A stretch of 64,000 nt of DNA from Helianthus annuus (taxonomy: Eukaryota > Streptophyta > Magnoliopsida > Asterales > Asteraceae). The stretch lies in NCBI RefSeq assembly GCF_002127325.2, contig NC_035434.2, positions 75,839,262 to 75,903,261 on the forward strand. The letters run 5' to 3'. This document shows, one piece after another, positions 42,006 through 52,332 of this stretch. Both the position numbers and the translations under genes were made by a program. How positions within the stretch are numbered: the first letter of the stretch is position 1; every line of letters begins with the position of its first letter. Under the pieces are notes generated by a model that saw only the letters and a program-made list of their open reading frames with translations, was not told the DNA's origin and made no database searches.

Positions 42006-42459
42006 TGTTGGTGCATACATCTGTCGACTTCGTCTTGTATCGAGTCTTAGACTAGATTGTATAGATCAGGGCACATTGTACGAGAAATTAGCATGTTTAG
42101 GGTGCTTAAGAGGCTGATTCCGCTCCAAACATCACATATAGGTGATTCCGCCCGAAATCACATGTAGGTGATTTCGCCCGGAATTACAAGTTGCTAATTC
42201 CGCTCCAAATGTCTGATGTCATTACGAGCGGAATCAGTACCCTATGTAGGTCCTCAGGAGTGAAATCAGTAACGATGTTCATGTTTTCCATGCCGAAGTG
42301 CAGCTGGTGTGAGGTTTGATTGTAAACAACATCAGATCAATTCAATCAGTGATTTAAGTGAAGTTTTAGCTGTTTCTACCTTTGTTTCTTGTTTTCTGCA
42401 CCTGAAACAGAGTAAAACTCCTCTGAACGACTCATTTGGGTTAATCGCACGATCCTACA
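42006..42459 (+). repeat. 3' LTR of gag-only copia element
   Basis: Matches 35374-35829 with about a dozen substitutions and a 2-bp loss that removes the TATA word. It is followed by the target duplication TCCTA at 42460-42464. Confidence 0.93.
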
Positions 42460-43656
42460 TCCTAATAACAAGCCTTACAAAAAACTCTATTTGTCATGTC
42501 GTTTTTTTAACTTGTCTTGGTTTAATTTGGGAATAACAAGTTTTAAAAAGGTTATATTTTTACGAATTTACAACCGATAGCATCATGATAAAAAGAACTA
42601 ACATAAGAAAATTATGAAACGACATGACAAATATAGTTAAAATTTGATTATATATACTTGATTACATTATAAACCCATTTCCCACAAAAAAGTGAGTTTT
42701 GAGCCTTTATTGAGCATACAAGCATACATCTTTAAATTAAATGCTCATTTTTCGTTTCTTGTGTGAATAGCCGCTTGGTTCTTACGACTCTAGAACTTGC
42801 CACGACGATACATTCCCGGTCCTTACCAACTTAAACCCAAGTAAGTAAATGATGGAGGCATTAGGACTAACCCATTTTTCTTTCAACAACATTATTTTTC
42901 ATTTTCTTTTTCACCTACCCAAAATCCCCCTAGTTAACCCCTTTGAGCCTAAACCTTTTCATTTATAAACCCACAAAACAAACACCCTTTACCCACCAAA
43001 CCCTTTTTCATTTTAACCCTTTATTTTAGTAGAAAGCTCGGTTGTCTTATGACATCTCTTTATAAAAAAATGAAGTCTAGCAATAAACAAACAAGTTCCT
43101 CAAAGAAACTTTATTTGAAGATGCTTAGTTTGAATAAAAGTCACAAAAATAAAAAGTTTTACGACGACCGATGCTTTTTACGCTTTTAGCCCTTTTTACT
43201 AACCACTAATCCAAAACCACCTATCTTTAACCCAAGCCTAACCTTCCCCAAGTCCTCTTGATATTCACAAAGGTTTATAGTTAAAAAGGAGGAGGATTGA
43301 TTGCTTGGCAATCATAAGGAAGAAGTAAGTTCCATGCCGATCTCGAGTGTTTCACAAAAATACATCTTCGGCCGAGTGTTGAGTGATCTCCCATGAGGTA
43401 TGTGAACTTGTATATAAATGGAATTTTAAAAAGGCATGTTATGCCCAAATAAGTAATTTCTCTTATGAAATATTCTAAATAAATCATAAGGAATAGGATT
43501 GTAAATAATATAAAAGTAAAACCCAATAAAGATCTTGGATTCCCGACACTCAAGATAAGCCCAAAACTTCTCTTCTACCCAGTCCATTTGGGTGTGTAAG
43601 CCACATAATAAAGAGTTTTGCTTGAGGACAAGCAAAGATTCAAGTGTGGGGGTATT
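42460..43656 (+). other. 3' internal region and polypurine tract of the non-autonomous element
   Basis: It continues the 32666-35373 internal region after the copia insertion. AT-rich, no ORF worth listing. It ends GGACAAGCAAAGATTCAAGT and then GTGGGGGTATT, the PPT at about 43644-43656. A similar ATTGAGGACAATG...AGTGTGGGGGGG word near 35309-35344 may be an older PPT-like element. Confidence 0.75.
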
Positions 43657-45374
43657 TGATGTGTGTAAAATGCAATATATAAATTACATCAAATGAGGCA
43701 TAAAACTAACCCTTTTTTAGTACTAATGTTGGAAGAGTGTGCTTTTGTCTTCCTTTTGTATTTTCAGGACCAAATAAGCTTAAATGAACAAAAGGAACAA
43801 ATATGCAGCAAAAACTAACATAAATACAAAGAAAAGGGATAAACGTGGCATGCCCGAACCCTCGACAGCATCTTCCCAAGCAAAAGCAAGAAAAAGAAGG
43901 CTGACCAAAGCCCCGTGCCCAGCGAACACGGGGGCGTGGTCAAGTGTCTGCAGAAAATGAGAAAGTTGTAGAAGCTTCTATTCCCAGCAAGGGGGCGTGG
44001 TCAACACTAAGATTCGCAGAATCTTGCAAATCTTGATAGTACAGATACGCTTCTGCACACGGGGTCGTGCCTAGTGAACACGGGGGCATGTGGAGCCTAA
44101 TGCAGACAATTGCAATTAATGAAGAAAGAGAAAAATGATGGCCACAGGGCTGTGTCCGGGCTTCTGTACAGGCTATAAATAGGGGTGCTTGGCTCACTTC
44201 AAAGGCATCCCTTGGCAAACCACCTATCTCCCACTTCACCACCACTCCACCACCACTACAACACCCACATCCACCACCATCATCCATCATCCACCTTAGA
44301 GTGTGTGTAGGAGTCTCGGGATCCAAGATTGATAGTAAGAGTTCTTGTCAATCAAAGGCCATGTTTGGCTAAGTCTCTTACATCACTTGGTGAAGACAAG
44401 CATTTAATGTAATACTTTTGATTTTTAATCCTTTTGCACTTTTTATTTGATTTTGTATTAATGACTTTAATAACTAGTTTCTTATGTTGAAGGTGAAACT
44501 TCTTTATAATTTGTCCGTGGTGTCTTGGCATTACTTTACTGTCTATATAAAGTAAAAGATTTTCACCATTCATATCTCTACGGTCTATATAGAGATTTGT
44601 TGGCTACCTGGTCGGGGGTTAAGGGAATGGTTTAGTAAGGTTCTTGCCTTGTTCAGTGTATAGATCCTACAAGGTCCCGGGTTAAGCTTACTAGGACCTC
44701 CTTCAATATCCACTAGTATTGGATGGCGGGGGTGCGGATGGCTTGATCCCCTCATATGTAAACTACTATTAATACATTAACCCGGCTACTTGGGATTGTA
44801 TCCCTGCTGACTCAAACCACTTACCCGAGGGTAACGTCGCCTTCAAAAGAGAGGCCTACCACTTTACGTATTAATAACTTAATTAATTATCTTTCAATAT
44901 TCCGACCCTTTGGGATTGTATCCTTGCTGACTCAAACCACTGGGTTGAGGGTAACGCCACCTTCAAAAGAGGAGCCTACTACTATAGTTAAGATAATCTC
45001 TTAAAAAGTGTAAAAGTGCGGAAATCATCAAAGGTTACATTAAAGGCGAGTCGGATACAAATGATTCATCTTGTCTATCTGTTTTTATTTTATTTTTATT
45101 TTTCAGCATTTTTAGTTTTATTTTTCATGTTTAAAACCTTTTCTAAAAATTTTGAATTGATTAGACGTTGAGGATAAACCGATACTAAAAGCTCTTGTGT
45201 CCTTTGACGACCTTGGTATCTTACCAACGCTATACTACGATCACGATGGGTGCACTTGCCCATGTGTGTGTTTAGTGTTAGTAGAATATCGTGTTTTATA
45301 AATTTAAAACTTGACTAATGTGTTAAAAAGGGCTTAAAATATTAATAAAAAAATATCACACCCAACACACAACA
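43657..45374 (+). repeat. 3' LTR of the non-autonomous element
   Basis: TGATGTGTGTAAAATGC to CCAACACACAACA, with TATAAATA at 44173-44180. It parallels 30946-32665 with scattered differences, most dense around the GC-rich near-palindromes. Confidence 0.9.
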
Positions 45375-45885
45375 ATCTGATGATAAATTTGGTATTTATC
45401 ATCAGAATTAGGTGAATTTTGTTATCAGAAATCTGATAACCAAGGAAACAGATTTCTGGTAAGTTACTCATCAGAAAATCTGATGAAGCAACTTGTCAAA
45501 GAGATAAGGTTCTGCACAAACATTAAAGTAGCAAGTGGACTTGGATGGATTCAATGAATATGTCAAAAAGCCAATTTATGTAGACAAGTGCATGAAAAAA
45601 CATTTGTTTATTCATATCAAACATTTTCTATAAATAGAGAATACAACACCAAAGGGAAGATGAGTTAAGCTAACCATTCATTACATACTACAAAACTCCA
45701 CTGCCCTTCATTAAAAATTCTTAAAGTATTCATTTGTAAACCTTGTAAACCTCACAATCACCTTGTAAACCTTTTTCAAAGTGATATAAACTTGAAAATT
45801 TTGTAGTTGTGTTTCTTGAAAGTTTGATTTCTCTTTCCGCACATTATTTTCATATTTGTTGAAAGCTTGCCAACTTTAGATAGAG
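45375..45885 (+). repeat. copia 3' LTR, second part
   Basis: It resumes the LTR begun at 30746, with GTTATCAGAAATCTGATAAC-type palindromic words, a TATA box TATAAATA at 45629-45636 and a plant-type leader. The end is uncertain, near AAGCTTGCCA at about 45880, because the matching 5' LTR is not in the window. Confidence 0.7.
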
Positions 45886-46591
45886 CATTGTTATATGGGT
45901 CCAACATGGAGCTTAAGTGTTATTAATATATTTAGTGCATGGGTTAATGCAACAAAGGACTTTCCATATTTCAGATGATCGAGGTCCACAGAATATCGGA
46001 TGCACGTTACGGGAGAAATGGTGATCGTATGGCTTCCCCCTCCTCAGTAGATTGATGTTTCGTTTAGGTGTATGAGCGGTACACACAAGAAGTACTGTGT
46101 ACTATAGTTGTGGTTATTCATGTTATGGCCGTTTCGGCCAGGTATAGACAATGAGATTTTAGGGTATCTACGATCGGAAGTATTCTAAACTCTTATGCGT
46201 GTGGTAGACTATATTTTTCCAAATATATGTCTAAATTCTTTTGATAATGTGTATTAGAAGAGAACATGGCACCGAAAGGAAAATCTATGTGCAAAGTATC
46301 AGCTAATCATCTTCCTACTACAAGAGCCGAACTAGAGTTTTAATGGAGCAATGTATGTCCGTGGAAATTACATAACATGAAGATAATCAAGTTGGTGCTA
46401 ATGGCGGTATCGGTGACACCAGCGGTTCATGTGGTGCAGATCCCGGTGGATCAAGAACGAGTGGCGGTACTACATCTAGAGACGCGATCGCATAAGGACA
46501 TAATTATAAGGTTTTTCTAGGCAGTAAGCCGCGAAACCTAGCTGGTATAGAGGGAGCGATGGGTGTGTCTGCTAAATAGAAAGGAATGTAG
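45886..46591 (+). pseudogene. gag remnant of a Ty3 element (46266-46585)
   Basis: From an ATG at 46266, the frames MAPKGKSMCKVSANHLPTT and, further on, KVFLGSKPRNLAGIEGAMGV resemble the N-terminus and the first conserved block of Ty3 gag. Stops and frame changes break it, and it is cut at 46592 by the end of a minus-strand LTR. 45886-46265 is its likely leader; I see no other gene there. Confidence 0.5.
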
Positions 46592-47550
46592 TGTCACACC
46601 CAGACTTGCAACGGATATGGTACGGGGCATGATGATTGTCCATAGCTCATGACACTATTATAAGTTTCTTATTTAAAAGCATCAATTTTAAATCGTCACA
46701 CATAATCATAAAAGACATTTAACATAATTAATACATTATTCAAAAGATAAATAGTTATAAAGAAAGGTCCAACTTATTACTAAGGCATGTCCTACGTATC
46801 TTGCATTCAACTCTATCTCATATTTGAGTACCTGCATCATGCGTAAAAAGGTTTTGGGTAAACAAAATGTTGGTGAATAGATCTAGATTTTAAAATATAC
46901 TTAACATGCAATTTCATGTGTCGTAGAAGCACCCATAGTTACCACAACAATAATCAACAAATCACCACAATCACAATATAGATACAATAGAAACAATAAG
47001 ACTCAAAGACTACAACGTGCATTAGTCTCAAGCCACGAAGAGCGAGTCTAATACTGGTGGCGATACTAGGCTACAACCGATGGCCGTGAGGAACCTAGTC
47101 AGTCAGGTGGATCCACGTGAAACCTGTAACACAAAGCGAGTAAGTACATAGATACACGTATATGGATCGGTATATACTAGAAATAATAGAAACAATGAAT
47201 GCGATACATATAGTGACAAATTGACTTTGCATGTTATTTAATAAAATAGAAAACATTATGCATGATACACCCAAAAAATATTTAATGACTAAAAAGGTGA
47301 GAGAAATAGATCTACACAGTGGCCAAGTACGGATTATTTACCATACTTACAATGTTCTAATTATCATCCATACGGCATACCAACACCCATCACACTATAT
47401 CCACACAAGTAATTAGCTTATCTCGAAGCTTATATTAAATCATCTTCCTTAAGTTTAAGTCCAGATACTATCCTAGGTGCTACCAGTTAATATTAATTTC
47501 CTAACTCTTTCATTTAAGCTTAGGTATTATCACAACACCTATTTGCTTAA
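46592..47550 (-). repeat. minus-strand Ty3 LTR remnant
   Basis: On the minus strand it ends CTGGGTGTGACA at 46592. Near 46830-46880 it shows a GTACTCAAATATGAG block after GCATGATGCAGG, comparable to the shared Tekay-like LTR block. The other end is not clear and may lie anywhere from 47100 to 47550. Confidence 0.55.
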
Positions 47551-47556
47551 ACTAGT

Positions 47557-47569
47557 GGCTCTGATACCA
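47557..47569 (-). other. primer-binding site, tRNA-iMet type
   Basis: TGGTATCAGAGCC on the minus strand, four bases beyond the LTR end TGTGACA at 47574. It defines the orientation and end of the LTR at 47574-48959. Confidence 0.85.
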
Positions 47570-47573
47570 CTTC

Positions 47574-48959
47574 TGTCACAAACCCCAACCACACTCTAGA
47601 TAGGAGCCGTGAACAGTTCAAGTGGTACTTGTGGTTATTTTGAAAACCTTGCAGAGGAAATTTCATTAGGACCGTGAGTTAGGAAAAATATCAGAGTTTT
47701 AAAACACCAAAACTAGGGGATAAAGTCGAATACATAAAACAACGTTTCTTAAGTTAATAGATAAAATAAGCCACTTCTTTAAGCCTTTCAGTGCCATATC
47801 ACAATTCTTATTCAGATCTACTGTAATCACCTGAAATATGTTTAAAAGCATATTATCAGCAAGAAATACTGGTCATTTGTATAAAAAGACATAATGTTAT
47901 AATTACAGTATTAAGGGTTTTTACATTTGTTTATATCTTTCAATTACTCAAATCAGTACTTGTCACAGGCCCATTTCGGTGACTGTGGTCATATCACTAT
48001 TGGCTAACTCATTGTCCAATAGCAAAGCTTATCAAGTAGTGTATACAAAACCCCACATAACGGTACTAATTTAAGAATACAAAAACTTAATCACTGTAAA
48101 TTTAACTGGAAAACATTTAGGGTTTTGAAAACATTTAAGTATCCCAAAACGTGAAGAAAAGAGAATGTCTCACATTGTTGTGAAAAAAAAAAAGAGAATG
48201 ACTCACATTGCAGAATTAGGGTTTTGATTTAATAGGCCTCCTGTTTCTAAGTCTTCTGATGCTAAGCCTCTTTATTAACAGTAAGTTTATAGCTCCAAGT
48301 CTTCTTGATAATTAAGCATCTACTTTATAAGTGAATTTATAATTTTAAGCCATCTGATTCTAACCCATAATTTCACACAATGTAATCCGTATTAGTGTAT
48401 AAACCCAGCTCCAACTTTAACGATAATCATGAGATCAAAACCTCAACGTAGTTAACAAAGTATAGGCTTATACAGGTAGCACTTTGGCATTTGTTGATTT
48501 GTTTATCGATCAATCAGACATGGTATCGTTTAGTGATTAGGATTTAATACACGAGAATAAGGAGAAACAAAGTGACGAGAGATCAAAGGATCAATTTCAG
48601 AAGTCGTAAATGAGCAACTGAATTTGTCCCAGACCCGGCCTTTATATAGCCCAGGCTGGACTCTCCCGCGCATCTCGAGAGGAGACAGGGTGTCTTGCCT
48701 AGACCTGCCACGTGTCCAGCATAGGTTTGCCACATGACACCTCGTCGTAACACGTGTCCTCCGCCCCCTTTTTTCGTCCAATTAGGTGTTTATCTTGATT
48801 TTTGTGCCGATATTTATCGCGTATGCTCGGGTCTTGATCCTAAATGGTTCAGTTTTTATTTATGAGTTTAGTAAGGGTATTTTTGTGAGGGTTGGTTTAT
48901 CAACCGCCAAGTTTTCTTATCCGCTAAGTTTTCTATTTATTATTACAAGTTTCGTCACA
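47574..48959 (-). repeat. minus-strand Ty3 LTR (1386 bp) with PBS
   Basis: Read on the minus strand it runs from TGTGACGAAACTTG (48959) to GGGGTTTGTGACA (47574). No coding part of the element survives to its left. The tandem duplication starts inside it at 47849, so a second, 5'-complete but end-truncated copy lies at 52333-53444. Confidence 0.75.
48639..48756 (-). promoter_or_regulatory. LTR promoter: TATA box with two CACGTG G-boxes
   Basis: On the minus strand CTATATAAAGG (plus 48639-48649) lies 60 and 102 bp downstream of two CACGTG boxes (48709-48714 and 48751-48756). The boxes read GACACGTGGC and ACACGTGTTA, contexts typical of plant G-box/ABRE elements. Repeated in the tandem copy near 53124-53241. 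Confidence 0.65.
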
Positions 48960-49067
48960 AACACTTGTGGTTTCGATTACGGGTTTATTCAGGATAGTTA
49001 CATCTAGTCCCAGCAAATCCTCCGAGTCATAAAATTCTAAAATGAAAGTCAAACAAAGACACCCATG

Positions 49068-49982
49068 AATTGACTCTGCTCGGGGCTAGTGGGGAGGTGG
49101 AGAAGATCATAATGGAAAGCGCCTTTAGCCAAAAAATTGAAGATCTACAAGACTTAATAAGTCTACCATTGGAGTGGGTCCTAAAAGACATTGTTTCCCT
49201 TGACTTTGAATTGCAATTCAAAGGTTAAATAAGAGAACAGTTGATGAGAGAATAAAAGTTGATCTAATAAACCTCTGTTTTGTCATCATATGTTCTAGAG
49301 GGAGATTGTTAGACCTACAAAAGAACAGACGATTTTCAAAAGCTAAAATATAATCAAGGACCAAGAAATAAACAGTTTTCGAAGTAATTCTCTCCCCAAA
49401 GATAGTGAATCTTAAACACCTAATCAGAACATTTGTTCAAGAACAAAGCGAACATCTGATTAAGACTTGGAAGCACTGTTCAAGAAAACATAACATCTGT
49501 TGAAGGCTAAAGTCTGTTGAAGCCAAAGGCTAATGAAATAGACCAAACATCTGTATGGCCAAACAGATGTTTGGATAATGCAACAGATGATAGCTTAGAC
49601 ACTGGTTTTCCAATGTAACAATATTTATCTTATCAATGTTTAGACTAGTTAGAACAGATGATAGGATAGAATCTTTTCTGTTAGGAATGTTAGATGTCAC
49701 TATCAGGGTGACGTCAGTCTATCGCGAACAAAGCTTTAGTACTTAGTATAAATAGATCTCACTTGTTAGAGATCTATTTTATCACTTCACACATTATCTT
49801 TTTTACGGATAGTTCTAGTGAGTGATCAGGCTGAGGGGCAGATTGTAGAATCGTTAATGTAAAACTTTTGATTATTATGAATCAATGAAAAACAGTTATT
49901 GATAATATCTCTCTGTTTGTGAACTTTATTGTGATAATTAGTACAGTATTTGTCTACAAATATTAAAACTTAGATCCTAACA
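49068..49982 (+). mobile_element. 3' fragment of a Ty1/copia element with LTR (49307-49982), copy A
   Basis: The polypurine tract AGAGGGAGAT precedes the LTR TGTTAGACC...GATCCTAACA (676 bp) with perfect TGTTAG/CTAACA ends and a TATA box TATAAATA at 49747-49754. The preceding 240 bp is the end of the internal region, truncated. Repeated at 53553-54467 (LTR 53792-54467) and 61197-62111 (LTR 61436-62111). Confidence 0.85.
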
Positions 49983-52332
49983 ATTTTCAAACTTATTATT
50001 TTTACTATTACATTGTAGTAGTAATTATAGTAGTAGCAATAAGAATAACATAAGTAATCATAATATTCATAGAATGCACTGTTGAGAACAATGCAAACAA
50101 TAATAACTATTGTCAAATTTTAATATGTCTTAAAATATAATGACCATTGAACCTTAATGGATGCATATTAAAGATAAGAACTTCAAAATATCCTTAAAGA
50201 CTTTCTTTTGACTTATTTGGTCAACTCTAGAACTAGTTCAGAACTTAAATCAAGTCTTTTCAACGGTTTCATAAGTCTTACGAACTAATTTTAAAGTGTC
50301 TAAACTAGTTCTGATAAGTTCAGATGACTTTTGTTAAGTTTTGATATGTCCGGATGACTTCTGATAAACTGATAATGAACTCCAAACTTATCTTAAGTTT
50401 AAGCACTAATTATAAAGTCAATAAACAAATCCTGAAATTCTTTTGACGACTTTCAAACTAAATCTGGTGTATTTAAAGTAATTTTAATGCCTCTTCAACT
50501 AAAATCGATGTCTTTAAAGTACATCGAGAACTGGTTTAAACTAAATATGAAGTATTATAAAATAAATCTTAAGTCTTCTAAGCCGAACCAAACTCCTTTG
50601 AAACTCTTTTAAACTAAACTCGAACTATTTGATAAAAAGATTAGAAATCTATAGAACATAATTTCAGCACAAAACGGCTCATTCCGTAAATCTTTTATTC
50701 ACCACAGGTTCACATGTTACTTTGGGCGGGCGAAGTGAAGAGAAATGAGTAATGCCTTAGGACTAATATGTAACTGTCTGTTAGCTTGAAACTCTGAATA
50801 ATTTGTATTTGACCTGCGAGCTTAACTTAACTTATGTTATGTATTTTTGACTTTAAGATTTAATGAAATTATGTTTTTTGTTTCTAAATCATTGTTATAG
50901 TGATATATCAGTCCATCCGGATTGGGTGTTACAATATTTATGTATTGTTATCATGTGGACAAGCAATACTCACTTCATATACTCAAATGATGTGCTAGTT
51001 TCAACATTCTGCTATGTTGGTTTCATCATTAAGTTGTGCTAGTTTCTACGTTGCTATCATAGAACACAAATAGTGTTACAGTAACAATTGAAAATGTTCT
51101 AGTAAGAATATGTTTTGTTGGTAACACGTGGAATGCAATATCAAATTATGATGACTTATTAACAAAAATATATTGTTCTGGAAATAGTTTTTTATGTGCT
51201 GTTATGTTTGATGTTACCTAGTTTTTTTTATATCGCGCGTTGCGGCGAAACCAAGCAAATGATAATGTAAAACAAACGTGATTTGAAAATAAAGCATGTT
51301 GTTTAGAAAGTCAAATCATTAGAACGATTTAGTTTATTATCGTACCATTTTATGATACAAATAAATACTTTATTTTGAGTATAACTTCATTTTTAACAAA
51401 ACTTATAACATAATGTCAGGAAAAAAAGAAATCAAGTACAAGTACATACTTAAGTTTTTAGAAAAAAGTTATAAACATAAATTATTAAAGAAGTATCAAA
51501 TTAATCGATAAATTAATATATGTTCGAAAAAAGAAAAAAAACAATTATTAAAAAAAGGTAAAGGAAATATATGTTAAAAAAAGAAAAAATATGTTATTAA
51601 AAGTAAATATAATAATAAACTATTATAATATATTAAATAATAAAATAATAAAAAAACTATATATTATTATAAAAATAAAGTTACTATTCATCAACACTCA
51701 ACGATATATATAATAATAAACTATTATAATATATTAAATAATAAAAAACTATATATTATTATAAAAATAAAGTTACTATTAATCAACACTCCACAACAAT
51801 ATATATATATATATATATAATTGTTCACTACAATTTACTATGCTATTACATACCAATATAATTCTTTTAAATTTCATTTTATATCGTTTTAACCTTTTAT
51901 CAATTTCCAATATTAATTTTTATTTAGCATAATTAGTTTTATAGCAACTGGACTTGTTAATTTTGAAATTCAATCATTACTTTTACATTTTTGTTTGAAT
52001 AATTTACATATGAAGTTAGTAAACTTACGTCCTAATCGCCAAATATTATTATATTATGATGAATTAGGGGTTTGAATATTTTAGGTTGAAATCATTATAA
52101 TAGTTATGAACTATTAAACTATTTATTGTAATCATGTTTTTTGTTATGAATTAGAGGTTTGAAAATTTATAGTGAGAGGGCGTATCGAAACATGCATGGA
52201 AAATATAACGTTGAGACTACAACGAATGGGAACATGATGACCAAATATCAAAAAATGTAAAGACACGTTAATCATATGGTCCAATGATGTGTGTATTGTC
52301 TCGTTTTCATGGAATCTGGTCAAAAGGAAAAG
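49983..52332 (+). other. AT-rich, non-coding remainder of unit A
   Basis: 49983-50932 may be an old Ty3 LTR ending TCCGGATTGGGTGTTACA. 51230-51250 holds a GC-rich island (ATCGCGCGTTGCGGCG) in AT-rich DNA. 51610-51702 and 51711-51793 are two direct copies of an AT-rich unit with the ending AAATAAAGTTACTATT plus ATCAACACTC. A TA repeat lies near 51799-51820. No gene seen. The same content recurs in units B and C. Confidence 0.7.

Larger units (their letters stand above)
35374..42459 (+). mobile_element. gag-only Ty1/copia element (Sirevirus-like gag), non-autonomous
   Basis: LTRs at 35374-35829 (456 bp) and 42006-42459 (454 bp), tRNA-iMet PBS, long gag, PPT and a perfect 5-bp target duplication TCCTA (35369-35373 and 42460-42464). 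After the gag stop at 39914-39916 about 2.1 kb follows with no protease, integrase or RT motif. LTR differences by eye are about 12 in 455 bp. It is nested in the 30946-45374 element. Confidence 0.92.
30946..45374 (+). mobile_element. non-autonomous Ty3-type (tRNA-Asp PBS) LTR element, no pol, host of a nested copia element
   Basis: LTRs at 30946-32665 (1720 bp) and 43657-45374 (1718 bp) enclose about 3.9 kb of own internal sequence plus a 7.1-kb insert. The PBS TGGCGCCGTTGCCGGGG and the PPT AGTGTGGGGGTATT resemble Athila-type and related Ty3 elements. No protease, RT or integrase is present; only short unfamiliar ORFs are seen. It would need a partner for movement. By eye the LTRs differ by about 5-8% in the stretch I compared, so it is older than its insert. 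Confidence 0.85.
47849..52332 (+). repeat. tandem duplication, unit A (4484 bp)
   Basis: It starts after AAAAG at 47844-47848 and repeats as unit B from 52333. It carries most of the minus-strand LTR, a copia 3' fragment with LTR, and AT-rich DNA. Corresponding features in A and B lie 4485 bp apart. Confidence 0.97.

Noticed and set aside
48530..48781. 83-residue arginine-rich minus-strand ORF, repeated at 53015
   Set aside because: It spans the TATA box and G-boxes of an LTR promoter and has no recognisable domain.
46592..48959. A complete minus-strand Ty3 element between the two LTR remnants
   Set aside because: The two LTRs differ in sequence and there is no gag-pol between them.
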